DNA of 64,000 bases from an uncultured Cellvibrionales bacterium (GCA_913020115.1 CAJWBQ010000007.1:62001-126000); one strand, 5' to 3'. Positions 33,992 through 44,895 are shown, counted from the stretch's first letter. The notes: generated from the sequence alone by a model not told the origin. Numbers and translations: made by a program.

Positions 33992-35225
33992 TGCTCATTG
34001 TCCTCACTTTACCGGCGTGCCAAACACAGCGGGGTTTGTTCATGCCCAAACTGTAGCAAAGCTCGCTGGGGTGATTGATGTCCCATAGGGCGAGATCAGC
34101 GTCAAAGCCCACTTTGAGTTGGCCTTTATGATTTTGCAAACCTAGCGCTTGAGCGGCATGACGAGTGGTGGCTGTCAGAGCTTCTTCCGGGCTTAAACCA
34201 AAAAGCACACAGCTTTGGTTTATGGCTAAGAGTAACGAGGCCATGGGAGAAGTGCCTGGGTTTAGGTCTGTGGCCACGGCCATGGGGACGCCAGCATTTC
34301 GCAGCGCGCTGATGGGGGGCTTGCGTGTCTCCTGTAAATAGTAGAATGCCCCCGGTAGTAGGACGGCGACCACTTCCGCCCGTTTTAAAGCGGGAATATC
34401 TTCCTCGGCCAGATACTCAATATGATCGACCGAGAGGCCGTGAAATTCCGCCACGAGGCGCGCGCCCTTCAAATCACTGAGTTGCTCTACGTGCCCTTTT
34501 ATTGGCAAGCCCAATGCTTTGGCTTTGGTAAATACGCGACGACACTGTAGATTGGAAAAGCCGATTCCTTCACAAAAGACGTCGACCGCATCGGCTAACT
34601 GTTCTGTTCTTATGAGGGGGAGGAAAACCTCTGTGATTGCATCAATATATCCTTCGTGATTGTTTGCATATTCAGGTGGAAGGGCATGTGCGCCTAAAAA
34701 TGTTCGTTGTATATTCACTGCCCGTTGTTTGGAGAGCTCACCGGCAACGCGAAGCATTAATATTTCAGTCTCAAGATTTAAACCGTAGCCGGATTTGATT
34801 TCTACTGTTGTCACCCCTTCGCTAAGCAGCGCATCAAGGCGGAGAAGTGCCGAATTAAGCAGGGAGCTTTCACTGCTTTTTCGGGTGGCCTGGACGGTGC
34901 CGGCAATTCCCCCCCCTCGTTTGGAAATGCTTTCATAAGACTCCCCCAAAAGACGGCTCTCGAATTCTCGCGCACGATTTCCTCCGTAGATTAGGTGTGT
35001 GTGGCAGTCGATGAAGCCTGGCAAAAGCCACTGGCCTAGGCCGTCTATTACAGTGCTTGGTTTCGCAGTATGAGGTTGTTTTCCCTCATGACCTACCCAG
35101 ACAATTTCATTTTCGTGCAAGGCGATTGCGCCATGCTCGATATGGCCATAAGCCAAATGGATGTTTGGGTCAAAGGTGGCGAGATTTACGTTAGTGATCA
35201 GCGTGTCAATTTTTCTAGATGGCAT
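33984..35225 (-). CDS. hutI: imidazolonepropionase
   Basis: HutI converts imidazolone-5-propionate to formimidoylglutamate. The 413-residue amidohydrolase has the metal motif DCHTHLIYGGNRAREFE (near 80), the active-site GHVEQLSDLKGA and DHIEYLAEEDI segments, and the ATDLNPGTSP motif that contains the metal-binding Asp. It is the first gene of the minus-strand hutI-hutG operon, and its start is 52 bases from the HutC-type operator. Confidence 0.95.
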   Translation of the reverse strand: MPSRKIDTLITNVNLATFDPNIHLAYGHIEHGAIALHENEIVWVGHEGKQPHTAKPSTVIDGLGQWLLPGFIDCHTHLIYGGNRAREFESRLLGESYESISKRGGGIAGTVQATRKSSESSLLNSALLRLDALLSEGVTTVEIKSGYGLNLETEILMLRVAGELSKQRAVNIQRTFLGAHALPPEYANNHEGYIDAITEVFLPLIRTEQLADAVDVFCEGIGFSNLQCRRVFTKAKALGLPIKGHVEQLSDLKGARLVAEFHGLSVDHIEYLAEEDIPALKRAEVVAVLLPGAFYYLQETRKPPISALRNAGVPMAVATDLNPGTSPMASLLLAINQSCVLFGLSPEEALTATTRHAAQALGLQNHKGQLKVGFDADLALWDINHPSELCYSLGMNKPRCVWHAGKVRTMSNV

Positions 35226-35277
35226 AAGCTTACCAGTGGAGGTATGGGTAGAAGGCTTAATTGGATTAACAAAACTC

Positions 35278-35295
35278 TACTTGTATATACAAGTA
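35278..35295. promoter_or_regulatory. HutC-type operator
   Basis: TACTTGTATATACAAGTA is a perfect 18-base palindrome. It contains the CTTGTATATACAAG core recognised by Pseudomonas-type HutC. It sits between the divergent hutIG and hutCUH operons, 52 bases upstream of hutI and 22 bases upstream of hutC, as expected for a shared repressor site relieved by urocanate. Confidence 0.85.
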
Positions 35296-35317
35296 TAGTC
35301 AAGTAAGCTTTGCGCCT

Positions 35318-36019
35318 ATGACTATTCCTCGTTTCGCTCGTATAAAAGAATTTATTGTTGGTCAGATTGAGCAGGGTTTTTTACTGCCTGGCGACCAAGT
35401 GCCCTCTGAGAATCAGCTCTTGGAGCAGTTTGGTGTGAGTCGTATGACGGCGCGCCGCGCACTGCAGGAATTATCCGATGAGCAGATTTTGGTGAGAGCC
35501 CAAGGTTTGGGGACGTTTGTGGCCGATGCTCGGCCCATGAGCTCGTTATTGGAGATCAAGAATATTGCCGATGAGATTCGGGCTCGCGGGCATAACTATC
35601 ATTGTGACTTGATTTTGTTAGACGCGGTGACGGCGAGTGCACAGCAGGCAATGGATTTATCTCTAGCGGAGGGGAGCACCGTTTTTCGCAGTGTATTACT
35701 ACACTGTGAAAATGGTCTGCCACTTCAATATGAGGACCGCTTGGTTAATCCGGTTCTGGCACCTGATTATTTGCATCAAGATTTTCTTTTGCAAACCCCT
35801 AATGCTTATCTCTCTGAAGTGGCGCCGCTGACTGAAGCCGATCATATTGTGGAAGCTGTCTGTGTCGAAGAGTCTATTGCGCTTGCCTTGGAAATTGACA
35901 GCAGTCAGCCCTGCCTTAAAGTCAGTAGGCGCACGTGTAGCAAACGGGGTGTGGTGAGCTTTGCCAGTCTTTTCTACCCGGGTAATCGCTATCGCCTGGG
36001 TGGTCATTTAAATTTTTGA
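35318..36019 (+). CDS. hutC: GntR-family histidine utilisation repressor
   Basis: HutC represses hut genes and is released by urocanate. The 233-residue protein has an N-terminal GntR winged helix (about 8-70: [51 protein letters not shown]) and a C-terminal UTRA effector domain (about 85-230). It begins the plus-strand operon with hutU and hutH, 10 bases apart, so it is autoregulated through the operator just upstream. The assignment rests on both the family and the operon. Confidence 0.94.
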   Translation: MTIPRFARIKEFIVGQIEQGFLLPGDQVPSENQLLEQFGVSRMTARRALQELSDEQILVRAQGLGTFVADARPMSSLLEIKNIADEIRARGHNYHCDLILLDAVTASAQQAMDLSLAEGSTVFRSVLLHCENGLPLQYEDRLVNPVLAPDYLHQDFLLQTPNAYLSEVAPLTEADHIVEAVCVEESIALALEIDSSQPCLKVSRRTCSKRGVVSFASLFYPGNRYRLGGHLNF

Positions 36020-36029
36020 GAGTCAAAGT

Positions 36030-37754
36030 ATGAATATTAAAATCCCAGTTGATCCAAACACCCGTGTTGATAACGCTCGGGTGATTCGCGCAGCTCGCGG
36101 CAGCAAATTGTCGGCAAAAAGCTGGCTGACCGAGGCCCCTTTGCGAATGCTGATGAATAATTTGGACCCAGAGGTGGCAGAGCATCCTGACCAGTTAGTG
36201 GTTTATGGTGGAATTGGTCGAGCAGCACGAAATTGGGCTTGTTACGATAAAATTGTAGAAGTGCTCAAACGTTTAGAGGATGACGAAACCTTGTTGGTTC
36301 AGAGTGGTAAGCCTGTGGGTGTATTTAAAACTCACTGTGATGCGCCCCGCGTACTTTTGGCAAACTCCAATCTAGTGCCGCACTGGGCGAATTGGCAGCA
36401 TTTTAACGAGCTCGATAAAAAGGGCTTGATGATGTACGGCCAAATGACCGCAGGCTCTTGGATTTATATTGGCTCTCAGGGCATTGTACAAGGCACCTAT
36501 GAAACCTTCGTGGCGGTGGCAAAAACGCACTTTCCCGGTGAGGCAGATATTGCCGGGCGCTGGATTCTTACCGGTGGTCTAGGTGGTATGGGGGGGGCTC
36601 AGCCACTCGCCGCCACTATGGCCGGGTTTTCTATGTTGGCAGTAGAGGTAGATGAAAGTCGTATCGACTTCCGAGTGCAAACTGGTTATCTCGATTGTAA
36701 GGCGGCAAATCTTGACGAGGCGCTGGCTATTCTTGCCGACGCCAAGGGACAGGGCAGGGCCGTGAGTGTAGGTTTATTAGCGAATGCGGCCGACATATTT
36801 CTGGCTCTTGTTGAACGTAAAATTGTTCCCGATGTAGTGACTGATCAAACCAGTGCTCACGACCCCTTGAATGGTTATTTACCACAGGGTTGGTCACTGT
36901 CAAAAGCGCAAGATTTCCGAGAGAAAGATGAGCCAGCCCTTATAAGCGCCGCTAAAAAGTCTATGGCGGTGCAGGTGAGTGCGATGTTAGAGCTGCAGGC
37001 GGCCGGCGCGGTAACGTTCGATTATGGCAACAACATTCGCCAAATGGCCTTAGAGGAAGGTCAGGAAAATGCTTTTGATTTTCCTGGATTTGTCCCCGCG
37101 TATATTCGCCCATTGTTTTGCGAGGGCATTGGCCCGTTTCGCTGGGTGGCGCTGTCTGGAGATCCGGAAGATATTTATAAAACTGATGCCAAGGTCAAAG
37201 AGTTACTGCCCGACGATAAGCACTTACATCGCTGGTTAGATATGGCCCGATCTCGCATTCAGTTCCAAGGATTGCCGGCGCGAATTTGCTGGCTGGGTTT
37301 GAAGGATCGAGCTCGTTTAGGGCGAGCTTTTAATGACATGGTTGCCAGCGGTGAAATATCAGCGCCTATTGTTATTGGGCGAGACCATCTTGATTCCGGT
37401 TCAGTGGCGTCACCCAATCGGGAAACCGAATCAATGCTGGATGGATCGGATGCGGTCAGCGATTGGCCTCTGTTGAACGCACTACTCAATACCGCCGCTG
37501 GTGCAACCTGGGTGAGTCTTCATCACGGCGGCGGTGTGGGTATGGGTTTTAGCCAGCACTCTGGCGTTGTGATTGTCTGTGATGGTAGTGAGGCGGCGGG
37601 CCGACGGGTGGAGCGAGTATTGCACAACGATCCGGCCACCGGAGTTATGCGCCATGCTGATGCAGGTTATACCGCCGCAGAAGATTGTGCACGGGAACAA
37701 CATTTGGATTTACCAATGCTCAAAGTAGCTCATTCTTCTGGCGAGGTTTACTAA
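36030..37754 (+). CDS. hutU: urocanate hydratase
   Basis: HutU adds water to urocanate to form imidazolone propionate, using tightly bound NAD as an electrophile. The 574-residue sequence is of normal length and has the family segments [29 protein letters not shown], the NAD-binding [21 protein letters not shown], and [17 protein letters not shown] near the C-terminus. Its stop overlaps the hutH start (TAATG), indicating coupled translation. Confidence 0.97.
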   Translation: MNIKIPVDPNTRVDNARVIRAARGSKLSAKSWLTEAPLRMLMNNLDPEVAEHPDQLVVYGGIGRAARNWACYDKIVEVLKRLEDDETLLVQSGKPVGVFKTHCDAPRVLLANSNLVPHWANWQHFNELDKKGLMMYGQMTAGSWIYIGSQGIVQGTYETFVAVAKTHFPGEADIAGRWILTGGLGGMGGAQPLAATMAGFSMLAVEVDESRIDFRVQTGYLDCKAANLDEALAILADAKGQGRAVSVGLLANAADIFLALVERKIVPDVVTDQTSAHDPLNGYLPQGWSLSKAQDFREKDEPALISAAKKSMAVQVSAMLELQAAGAVTFDYGNNIRQMALEEGQENAFDFPGFVPAYIRPLFCEGIGPFRWVALSGDPEDIYKTDAKVKELLPDDKHLHRWLDMARSRIQFQGLPARICWLGLKDRARLGRAFNDMVASGEISAPIVIGRDHLDSGSVASPNRETESMLDGSDAVSDWPLLNALLNTAAGATWVSLHHGGGVGMGFSQHSGVVIVCDGSEAAGRRVERVLHNDPATGVMRHADAGYTAAEDCAREQHLDLPMLKVAHSSGEVY

Positions 37755-39289
37755 TGCTGTCTACTTTCATCATTCACCCTGGAAAACTAACGCTAAATGA
37801 ACTGTCGCGTTTACATAGCGAGCCTTTGATTATTGCTTTGGATAAAGGCTGTGTCAGTGATGTTTTTAGGGCTACTGAAATTGTTAATGCGGTGATTCGC
37901 GATGGTCGTACCGTGTACGGAATTAATACCGGTTTTGGCTTGCTGGCCAATACCCGAATTGAACCAGATGAGTTGGAGGTTTTACAGCGCAGTATTGTGC
38001 TGTCGCACGCGGCAGGTATCGGTGAATTCATGTCGCCAAGTACCGTGCGCCTAATAATGATTTTAAAAATCAATTCACTGGCTCGAGGATATTCGGGCAT
38101 CCGACTTAGTGTAATTGAAGCCCTAATTACTTTAGTGAATAAACAAATCTATCCTTGCATTCCTAAGAAAGGCTCTGTAGGAGCGTCGGGCGACTTGGCC
38201 CCCTTGGCGCACATGAGCGCTATTCTCCTCGGGGAGGGTGAAGCATTTTACGAAGGGGAAAGAATTTCAGCAAAGGTGGCTTTGCAGTTGGCTGGAATGG
38301 AGCCCATTGTGCTTGCGCCAAAAGAAGGTTTGGCTTTGTTGAATGGCACCCAAGCTTCTACGGCACTCGCGTTGGAGGGCTTGTTTTATGCTGAGAATTG
38401 TTTAGCGGCTGGGGCGGTAATCGGTTCACTGTGTGTAGAGGCTGCGAAAGGCTCACGCAGTCCCTTTGACGAGCGAATTCATTTGGCTCGTGGTCATCAA
38501 GCGCAAATTGATATGGCGAGTACCTATCGTTCTCTCTTGGCTCACTCAGTGATTGAAGCCAGTCACGCCGACTGTGAAAAAGTTCAAGATCCTTATTCTC
38601 TTCGCTGCCAGCCTCAGGTGATGGGGGCTTGTTTGCAACAAATTCGTCATGCGGCAGATGTTATTGTCACTGAGGCCAACGCTGTATCAGATAACCCTTT
38701 GGTTTTCGCTGATGAGGGAGACATTGTTTCTGGTGGTAATTTTCATGCCGAACCTATTGCGATGGTGGCCGATGGTCTGGCTCTGGCCTTTGCTGAAATT
38801 GGTTCTCTGTCAGAGCGTCGTATGGCTTTGCTGATAGATTCAAAGTTGAGCGGGCTGCCTCCGTTTCTGGTTGACAATGGCGGTGTTAATTCTGGCTTTA
38901 TGATTGCTCAGGTGACTTCTGCTGCACTGGCGAGTGAAAACAAAAGTTTGGCTCACCCGGCGAGTGTTGACAGTTTGCCAACATCGGCCAATCAGGAGGA
39001 TCATGTATCGATGGCAACATTTGCCGCTCGGCGTTTAGCCGATATGTATGAAAATACTATTGGCATTCTGGCAGTAGAGTGGCTAGCTGCATGCCAGGGT
39101 TTGGACTTTTTGGAAGGGATGAATACTTCTCCAGCTTTAGAGCAGGCGAGAATTGAATTGCGTGCTCAGGTGCCTTTTTACGACAAAGATCGCTATTTTT
39201 CTCCAGATATTGAGAAGGCGGCGCTTCTACTGCGTCGCGGCGTGTTAACGAATTTGGTTGAGGACGCTATCTTGGTGACAGCTGCTTGA
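37754..39289 (+). CDS. hutH: histidine ammonia-lyase
   Basis: HutH removes ammonia from L-histidine to give urocanate. The 511-residue protein contains the Ala-Ser-Gly triad (144-146, in [16 protein letters not shown]) that forms the MIO cofactor by self-cyclisation, along with [15 protein letters not shown] near the N-terminus and QDPYSLR-type [18 protein letters not shown]. The true start is the ATG at 37754; an upstream frame start at 37685 would overlap hutU. It ends the hutCUH operon. No histidine transporter gene is adjacent. Confidence 0.96.
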   Translation: MLSTFIIHPGKLTLNELSRLHSEPLIIALDKGCVSDVFRATEIVNAVIRDGRTVYGINTGFGLLANTRIEPDELEVLQRSIVLSHAAGIGEFMSPSTVRLIMILKINSLARGYSGIRLSVIEALITLVNKQIYPCIPKKGSVGASGDLAPLAHMSAILLGEGEAFYEGERISAKVALQLAGMEPIVLAPKEGLALLNGTQASTALALEGLFYAENCLAAGAVIGSLCVEAAKGSRSPFDERIHLARGHQAQIDMASTYRSLLAHSVIEASHADCEKVQDPYSLRCQPQVMGACLQQIRHAADVIVTEANAVSDNPLVFADEGDIVSGGNFHAEPIAMVADGLALAFAEIGSLSERRMALLIDSKLSGLPPFLVDNGGVNSGFMIAQVTSAALASENKSLAHPASVDSLPTSANQEDHVSMATFAARRLADMYENTIGILAVEWLAACQGLDFLEGMNTSPALEQARIELRAQVPFYDKDRYFSPDIEKAALLLRRGVLTNLVEDAILVTAA

Positions 39290-39421
39290 TGTAATTCAAA
39301 AGCATGGAGGAATTTTGCTTACCGGCTTTCTAGTGAGGCTTGGGCCAATTTCTCAGACAGGCCTTGACTAAACTGGTAAGATTGGTCGCGAAAATAAAAT
39401 GTTAATTAGGGAGCACGACCT

Positions 39422-40522
39422 ATGTTAAAAATTACTTCACTTTCTTTAGCCGCCGCCTTTTTTTTTCAGGGAGCTGCATTTGCCGATGAGTCAAAGGACC
39501 ATGATGGAACTTGGCGCATAAATCCTGCTATAGGTCTGCAGATTTTCGATAAAGAACGAGACCTAGATAATGCGGCAACGTTTATCGGTGGTTTGGAGTA
39601 CCGTTACAATCAACATTGGGGCTCAGAAATTTCTATTATGAGTTCATCCCCTGAACTTCCTGGTGGTAGCGATGTTGATTTATTGCAGGTGGGAATTGAC
39701 GGTCTTTATTTTTTCGATGGGGGTGACACCTATGAGGCCTTTTGGATTTTAGGTTTGGCTAATGCCGATTTTGACGGCGGAATTGGCAGCGAACTGCAGT
39801 TGCACGGTGGCGCCGGCATACGTTTCTTTTTAAATGATCAGTGGTCTATGCGGGCTGTTGGTAAAGTTATCCATGGCGAGGAAGACAGTACCTTAGATAC
39901 ATTGTTATCTGTCGGACTGAGCTATGCTTTTGGTCAAACCGCTAGCGCTAGACCTGCGGCCAAACCGGTGGCTATGGATTCTGATGGTGATGGTGTGTTG
40001 GACTCTGCTGATCAGTGCCCTAGTACGCCCACTGGTGTTCGGGTTGACGCGATGGGCTGTGCATTGGACGGAGACGCTGATGGCGTTGCAGATTATAAGG
40101 ATCAGTGTCCCACAACGCCGGCTGGCCGCGAAGTAGATGAGCGCGGTTGTAAGTTTGTGCTTACTTCCACGGTGGATATTGAACTAAAGGTAAATTTCCC
40201 AACGAATTCAGCTGAGGTTGGTGAAGAGTATCGGGCGGAAGTGGAAAAGGTTGCGGCGTTTTTGAAAAAATACGGTGCGGTGAATGCTCAAATTGAAGGG
40301 CATACAGACGATCGTGGCGCCGCGTCTTATAACAAATCTCTCTCGCAAAGGCGTGCAGATTCTGTAAAGGCCATGTTGGTAGGGCACTACGGTATTGATG
40401 CGAGTCGAGTGAGCGCTATGGGTTATGGTGAGGAGAAGCCAATGGCTGACAACGGTAGTTCTGATGGGCGCCGAGCTAATCGTCGGGTTGTGGCGGTTAT
40501 GGAAGCAACTGTAGAGGAATAA
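39422..40522 (+). CDS. OmpA-family protein with thrombospondin type 3 repeats
   Basis: This 366-residue outer-membrane protein has a signal peptide (about 1-21, ending AFA), an N-terminal beta-barrel-like region (about 30-175), and two calcium-binding type 3 thrombospondin repeats (DSDGDGVLDSADQCP and DGDADGVADYKDQCP, about 188-232). It ends with an OmpA C-terminal domain (about 250-360, with IEGHTDDRGAASYNKSLSQRRADSV and GYGEEKP) that binds peptidoglycan. It probably links the outer membrane to the wall. It stands alone after hutH and is convergent with rnt. Confidence 0.92.
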   Translation: MLKITSLSLAAAFFFQGAAFADESKDHDGTWRINPAIGLQIFDKERDLDNAATFIGGLEYRYNQHWGSEISIMSSSPELPGGSDVDLLQVGIDGLYFFDGGDTYEAFWILGLANADFDGGIGSELQLHGGAGIRFFLNDQWSMRAVGKVIHGEEDSTLDTLLSVGLSYAFGQTASARPAAKPVAMDSDGDGVLDSADQCPSTPTGVRVDAMGCALDGDADGVADYKDQCPTTPAGREVDERGCKFVLTSTVDIELKVNFPTNSAEVGEEYRAEVEKVAAFLKKYGAVNAQIEGHTDDRGAASYNKSLSQRRADSVKAMLVGHYGIDASRVSAMGYGEEKPMADNGSSDGRRANRRVVAVMEATVEE

Positions 40523-40535
40523 CGTTTGTTTCTCG

Positions 40536-40569
40536 CGAGCCCCAAGGCCAAAGAGGGCCGCGGGGCTCG
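40536..40569. terminator. stem-loop between ompA-like gene and rnt
   Basis: CGAGCCCC (40536-40543) and GGGGCTCG (40562-40569) form an 8-bp stem with an inner GGCC/GGCC stem, between two convergent genes. There is no U-tract, so termination is plausible but not certain. Confidence 0.45.
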
Positions 40570-40581
40570 AAGTGGGGCGGC

Positions 40582-41223
40582 TTAGAGTGGCCAGCCGCCC
40601 AGTTCTTTCCAGCGATTAACCATTAGGCAAAACAAGTCGGCGGTTTTTTCTGCATCGTAGGCGGCTGAGTGCGCTTCGCTATTGCTAAATTCAATTTCAG
40701 CTACTTGGCAGGCTTTTGCCAGTACGGTTTGGCCGTAAACTAAGCCAGCCAAAGTGGCGGTGTCAAAGCATGAGAAAGGGTGGAAGGGGTTGCGCTTGAT
40801 CTCACAGCGGGCCACAGCGGCGTTCATGAAGCCTAGGTCGAAATGAGCGTTGTGCCCCACCATCACTGCACGGGTGCAGCCGTTTAACTTCACAGCCTTT
40901 CGTACTGAGCCAAACAGTTCTGGCATAGCCATCATTTCTGGCTCGGCTGGGCGCTCGGGGCACTCTAGATCTATACCGGTAAAGTCTAATGCGCTCTGTT
41001 CTATGTTGGCGCCTTCGAAGGGGTCGATGTGGAAATCGAAGGTGTCCGCACGATGCAGTAGGCCATTTTCATCCATTCTTAGGGTGACTGCAGCCACTTC
41101 AAGTAAAGCGTCTGTGTCTGAGTTAAAACCGCCGGTTTCGACGTCGACTACCACGGGTAAAAAACCGCGAAATCTCTCCGCCATGGGGGTTTTTATTTCG
41201 GGGGTTGTTTCTGCTGGTGTCAC
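40582..41223 (-). CDS. rnt: ribonuclease T
   Basis: RNase T trims the 3' ends of tRNA and other stable RNAs as a dimer. The 213-residue DEDDh exonuclease has [10 protein letters not shown] (motif I, Asp and Glu), [11 protein letters not shown] (motif II) and [14 protein letters not shown] (motif III with His and Asp). The start is a GTG with GGAAG upstream; the internal ATG 13 codons later has no ribosome site. It is downstream of pyrC on the same strand, as in Pseudomonas. Confidence 0.95.
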   Translation of the reverse strand: MTPAETTPEIKTPMAERFRGFLPVVVDVETGGFNSDTDALLEVAAVTLRMDENGLLHRADTFDFHIDPFEGANIEQSALDFTGIDLECPERPAEPEMMAMPELFGSVRKAVKLNGCTRAVMVGHNAHFDLGFMNAAVARCEIKRNPFHPFSCFDTATLAGLVYGQTVLAKACQVAEIEFSNSEAHSAAYDAEKTADLFCLMVNRWKELGGWPL

Positions 41224-41258
41224 AGATCTTCCTTAAATTTGTCGGTGAATTACTATGT

Positions 41259-42293
41259 CTAGTTTTGCACTTGCCAGTGGAGTGTCTCGCCTGCACACAG
41301 AGGGACGAGTGGATTGTCACCTAGGGCCAAGGTTGTGGGTACCTGCCAGTCTTCGCGCACTAAAGTGATGCTGTCGCTATTTCTTGGCAAGCCGTAAAAG
41401 TCGGGGCCAAAATGACTGGCAAAACCTTCGAGCTTGTCTAGGGCGTTGGCCTGTTCGAAAGCTTCTGCGTAGAGTTCTATGGCTGCAAAAGCGGTGTAGG
41501 CTCCAGCGCAACCACAGGCGTTTTCTTTGGCGCTTTGTGTATGTGGTGCAGAATCAGTGCCTAGGAAAAATTGCGATTTCCCGCTCGTTGCCGCTGCGAT
41601 CAAAGCGTTTTGATGCGTGTTGCGCTTCAATATGGGTAAGCAGTAGAAGTGTGGTTTTATGCCGCCTACCAGCATGTGGTTGCGATTAAACAACAGGTGG
41701 TGAGCCGTAATGCTGGCCGCTATGTTGGCCTGCGATTCACTCACAAAGTCTACAGCTTCTTTGGTGGTGATGTGTTCCAACACCATATTCAGTGCTGGGA
41801 AGTCTTTGGCTAGCTGCTTGAGTGTGCGGTCGATAAAGACTTTTTCGCGATCAAAAATATCTATGTCGCCGTCTGTCACTTCGCCGTGCAAGAGAAAGCG
41901 CATGCCGGTTTGTTGCATGGCCTCCAACGCTGGATAAACTTTGTTTATGTCAGTAACCCCTGAGGCCGAATTGGTGGTGGCGCCAGCCGGGTAGAGCTTG
42001 CAGGCGACAATACCCGCTTCATGGGCCGCGACGATATCAGCGGCACTTGTCTGGTCTGTTAGATATAGCACCATCAGAGGCTCAAAGGTATTGCCCTCAG
42101 GGCGCTGAGCCAATATCCGCTCTTTATACGCAAGGGCTTGTGATGCCTGCATTATGGGCGGCACTAGATTGGGCATAATTATGGCCCTGCCAAAGGTTCG
42201 GGCGGCATCGGGCACTGTGTTCGCTAGCACGTCGCCGTCGCGCAAGTGGATGTGCCAATCGTCAGGGCGGGTGAGGGTAAGGCTTTGGGTCAT
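41259..42293 (-). CDS. pyrC: dihydroorotase, class II
   Basis: PyrC cyclises carbamoyl-aspartate to dihydroorotate in pyrimidine synthesis. The 344-residue sequence has the zinc motif [11 protein letters not shown] (14-ish), the Lys to be carbamylated in [13 protein letters not shown] (near 103), [23 protein letters not shown], and the [22 protein letters not shown] region with the catalytic Asp. Length and motifs fit the E. coli-type homodimeric enzyme. It precedes rnt in the same direction and is divergent from motY. Confidence 0.97.
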   Translation of the reverse strand: MTQSLTLTRPDDWHIHLRDGDVLANTVPDAARTFGRAIIMPNLVPPIMQASQALAYKERILAQRPEGNTFEPLMVLYLTDQTSAADIVAAHEAGIVACKLYPAGATTNSASGVTDINKVYPALEAMQQTGMRFLLHGEVTDGDIDIFDREKVFIDRTLKQLAKDFPALNMVLEHITTKEAVDFVSESQANIAASITAHHLLFNRNHMLVGGIKPHFYCLPILKRNTHQNALIAAATSGKSQFFLGTDSAPHTQSAKENACGCAGAYTAFAAIELYAEAFEQANALDKLEGFASHFGPDFYGLPRNSDSITLVREDWQVPTTLALGDNPLVPLCAGETLHWQVQN

Positions 42294-42363
42294 AGAAGGT
42301 TCGCTTTGATGAAATTTTAAGCACTGGCCGTGGTTCGAACCGCATCGTACCGAAAAACCCCGT

Positions 42364-42390
42364 TAAAGCACAGCGTGAATAGGCCGATAC
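42364..42390 (+). promoter_or_regulatory. sigma-28 (FliA) flagellar promoter of motY
   Basis: TAAAGCAC (42364-42371) and GCCGATAC (42383-42390) are separated by exactly 11 bases, matching the FliA consensus TAAAGTTT-N11-GCCGATAA at 5 of 8 and 7 of 8 positions, with the key TAAAG and GCCGATA intact. The motY start is at 42428, about 38 bases downstream. motY is known as a late FliA-dependent gene in Pseudomonas and Vibrio. Confidence 0.87.
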
Positions 42391-42427
42391 CCTGATATTA
42401 ACGCCGTTTTTCAGCTGGGATCTTGTC

Positions 42428-43348
42428 ATGAAGCTTGTTTTTTCACCCACTTTACTGCTCAAAGCATTGTTTGTGTCTCAGTTCCTGGTCAGTGCCCTCC
42501 ATGCGGTGACTTTTGAGCCGTCCTTTGATGAGGCTGAATGGCAGGCGGATGGAAGTGTCTTTGAGTGTAAGTTAAGCCATGACATTCCCTATTATGGCGC
42601 GGCAGTATTCTATCGTCAGGCAGGGGAAATGCAGGAGTTTTATCTAGACTCTGCGACAAGCCGGATGAAGACCGGGAAGGCTTCACTCGTAGCAAAAGCG
42701 CCGGACTGGAAGCTGGGCCATAAGTCTAAAAATCTCGGTTTAGTGCCCGTGACTCAAGGTCGAAAGCCCATCAACTTAGGGCGTAAGATGTCAGAGCGTA
42801 TGCTCTCAGAATTGTTTCAAGGCTATTCTCTGGTAATGACGCGGCAGCCTTGGTATGGCGCAGAACAGTCCATTCAGGTAGCGATGACCCCTATTCAGTT
42901 TCGCGCGGCCTATGGCGACTATTTAGATTGTTTGAGTACGCTTCTGCCGGTGAATTTTGAGCAGATTTCCCGAACGCCGATTTATTTCCCATCAGGCTCT
43001 GAAGAGCTTCACGCTAGGGAGATGCGTAAGCTCGATAATGTGGTGATTTACGTGAAAGCCGATCCGAGCGTGGAAGCGTTTTATATAGACGGGCACACCG
43101 ACAGTAAAGGCGCACGAACGGAAAACTTAGAGCTGTCGAAAATGCGCGCCGAGATGGTGGCCCAGTATCTAATCAGTAACGGCGTGGACGCCAGTAAAAT
43201 AACAAGCCGCTGGCACGGCGAGCGCTACCCTGTGGAAAGCAACCGCAGCCGCAGTGGTCGTTCGCAAAATCGGCGGGTTACCATACGCCTCGATCGCGTG
43301 CCTGCGCCGGAGGACACCCCCTCTCCTGAAGTGGCTCAAAAGAACTAA
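42428..43348 (+). CDS. motY: MotY-type flagellar stator-associated protein
   Basis: MotY is a periplasmic T-ring component that helps Na+- or H+-driven stators assemble around polar flagella. The 306-residue protein has a signal peptide (about 1-25), an N-terminal MotY-specific domain (TFEPSFDEAEWQ... to about 165), and an OmpA-type peptidoglycan-binding domain (about 180-300, with IDGHTDSKGARTENLELSKMRAEMV and RWHGERYPVESNRSRSGRSQNRRVTI). Its order with argG, pyrC and rnt is as in Pseudomonas. It has a sigma-28 promoter. Its presence implies a polar flagellum, though no other flagellar gene is in the window. Confidence 0.92.
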   Translation: MKLVFSPTLLLKALFVSQFLVSALHAVTFEPSFDEAEWQADGSVFECKLSHDIPYYGAAVFYRQAGEMQEFYLDSATSRMKTGKASLVAKAPDWKLGHKSKNLGLVPVTQGRKPINLGRKMSERMLSELFQGYSLVMTRQPWYGAEQSIQVAMTPIQFRAAYGDYLDCLSTLLPVNFEQISRTPIYFPSGSEELHAREMRKLDNVVIYVKADPSVEAFYIDGHTDSKGARTENLELSKMRAEMVAQYLISNGVDASKITSRWHGERYPVESNRSRSGRSQNRRVTIRLDRVPAPEDTPSPEVAQKN

Positions 43349-43564
43349 GAAGGGCTTGAATCCTCTGTTCCCCTGATCAAATTGTCGTAAATCAACTTTC
43401 TGACGCCGCAAAGGCCTGCTTTCGGACTGGGAATTGTTCGCGATTCAGGCTACAATTCGCGCCCAAAATTTATGAACTGCACCTTTAAATCAAAGTTCTT
43501 TAGCTGCAATTATAACAATCACAGCACAGTTAAAGCTTGCCAATAAACCGCAAGGGAGATGGTT

Positions 43565-44788
43565 ATGTCATCTGTGAAAAAAGTCGTTTTAGCCTACTCA
43601 GGTGGCTTAGACACCTCTGTAATTGTGAAGTGGTTACAAGAAACCTACGATTGCGAAGTGGTGACCTTTACCGCTGACATCGGTCAGGGTGAAGAAGTTG
43701 AACCCGCCCGCGAAAAAGCCCAGGCCATGGGCATCAAAGAAATCTACATCGACGACCTGCGCGAAGAGTTTGTGCGTGACTTCGTTTATCCGATGTTCCG
43801 CGCCAACGCGATTTATGAAGGTGAATACCTCCTAGGTACCTCAATCGCTCGCCCGCTAATTGCTAAGCGTTTAATTGAAATTGCTAACGAGACGGGTGCC
43901 GATGCGATATCTCATGGCGCTACGGGCAAAGGCAACGATCAAATTCGTTTTGAATTGGGTGCATATGCCCTGAAGCCGGGTGTGCAGGTTATTGCCCCTT
44001 GGCGCGAATGGGATTTGAGTTCTCGCGAAAGTTTAATGGCCTACTGTGAAAAACATGAAATTCCCGTGGATTTCGCTAATGCCAAGAAAAAATCGCCCTA
44101 TTCAATGGATGCTAACTTGCTGCACATTTCCTACGAAGGCGGTAATTTGGAAGACCCTTGGTGGGAAGCGAATGACGAAGATATGTGGCGCTGGAGTGTA
44201 TCTCCAGAGAATGCTCCAGACACTCCAACCTATATCGAGCTGAGCTACGAAAAAGGCGACATTGTCGCCGTTGACGGCAAAGCCATGACCCCGGCTGAGG
44301 TACTCACCCTGCTGAACAAAGTGGGTGGCGACAATGGAGTGGGCCGTTTAGATATCGTAGAAAACCGTTACGTCGGTATGAAATCTCGCGGTTGTTACGA
44401 AACTCCTGGCGGCACCATCATGATGAAAGCTCACCGAGCTATTGAATCAATCACCCTTGATCGTGAAGTAGCCCACTTAAAAGACGAACTGATGCCCAAG
44501 TATGCCGAACTGGTTTACAACGGTTATTGGTGGAGCCCAGAGCGCAAAATGTTGCAAGTGGCCATTGATGAGTCTCAAGAATTCGTTAATGGTGATGTGC
44601 GACTGAAGCTCTATAAGGGTGCAGTCCACGTTGTTGGTCGTCGCTCTAAAGACAGCCTGTTCGACGAAAAAATAGCCACCTTTGAAGATGATGACGGCGC
44701 CTATAATCAGCAAGACGCTGAAGGCTTCATCAAACTCAACGCCTTGCGTATGCGCATCGCGGCTGACAAAGGTCGTTCACCACTCTAG
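43565..44788 (+). CDS. argG: argininosuccinate synthase
   Basis: ArgG joins citrulline and aspartate with ATP in arginine synthesis. The 407-residue sequence has the PP-loop AYSGGLDTS (near 10-18) and the conserved segments [14 protein letters not shown] and [22 protein letters not shown] chose ATG 43565, six bases after a GGAG, over ATG 43559 which touches the same ribosome site. Codon use is even and typical of a well-expressed gene. It lies downstream of motY and is followed by a hairpin. Confidence 0.97.
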   Translation: MSSVKKVVLAYSGGLDTSVIVKWLQETYDCEVVTFTADIGQGEEVEPAREKAQAMGIKEIYIDDLREEFVRDFVYPMFRANAIYEGEYLLGTSIARPLIAKRLIEIANETGADAISHGATGKGNDQIRFELGAYALKPGVQVIAPWREWDLSSRESLMAYCEKHEIPVDFANAKKKSPYSMDANLLHISYEGGNLEDPWWEANDEDMWRWSVSPENAPDTPTYIELSYEKGDIVAVDGKAMTPAEVLTLLNKVGGDNGVGRLDIVENRYVGMKSRGCYETPGGTIMMKAHRAIESITLDREVAHLKDELMPKYAELVYNGYWWSPERKMLQVAIDESQEFVNGDVRLKLYKGAVHVVGRRSKDSLFDEKIATFEDDDGAYNQQDAEGFIKLNALRMRIAADKGRSPL

Positions 44789-44818
44789 ATCGTTTGGTCG
44801 ACTATTTTAATGACGCTG

Positions 44819-44838
44819 ATTTCCGCTCGGGCGGAAAT
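44819..44838 (+). terminator. hairpin after argG
   Basis: ATTTCCGC and GCGGAAAT form a perfect 8-bp stem with a TCGG tetraloop, 31 bases after the argG stop. There is no long U-tract, so a rho-independent terminator is likely but imperfect. Confidence 0.55.
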
Positions 44839-44881
44839 TGCCGTGTCTCTATGCATGTTCTACACTGAAACAGGGCTTTTA

Positions 44882-44895
44882 TTGACCCTAGTCAT
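44882..44895 (+). promoter_or_regulatory. near-consensus ANR/FNR site upstream of ccoN
   Basis: TTGACCCTAGTCAT resembles the FNR/ANR consensus TTGAT-N4-ATCAA, with both half-sites recognisable (TTGAC and GTCAt). It lies about 120 bases upstream of ccoN, the first gene of the cbb3 operon, which is ANR-activated under low oxygen in Pseudomonas. The exact promoter was not resolved. Confidence 0.55.

Noticed and set aside
42332-42341. GGTTCGAACC, resembling a tRNA T-loop
   Set aside because: The flanks do not form a T-stem or acceptor stem, and no anticodon arm lies upstream. It is a short palindrome only.
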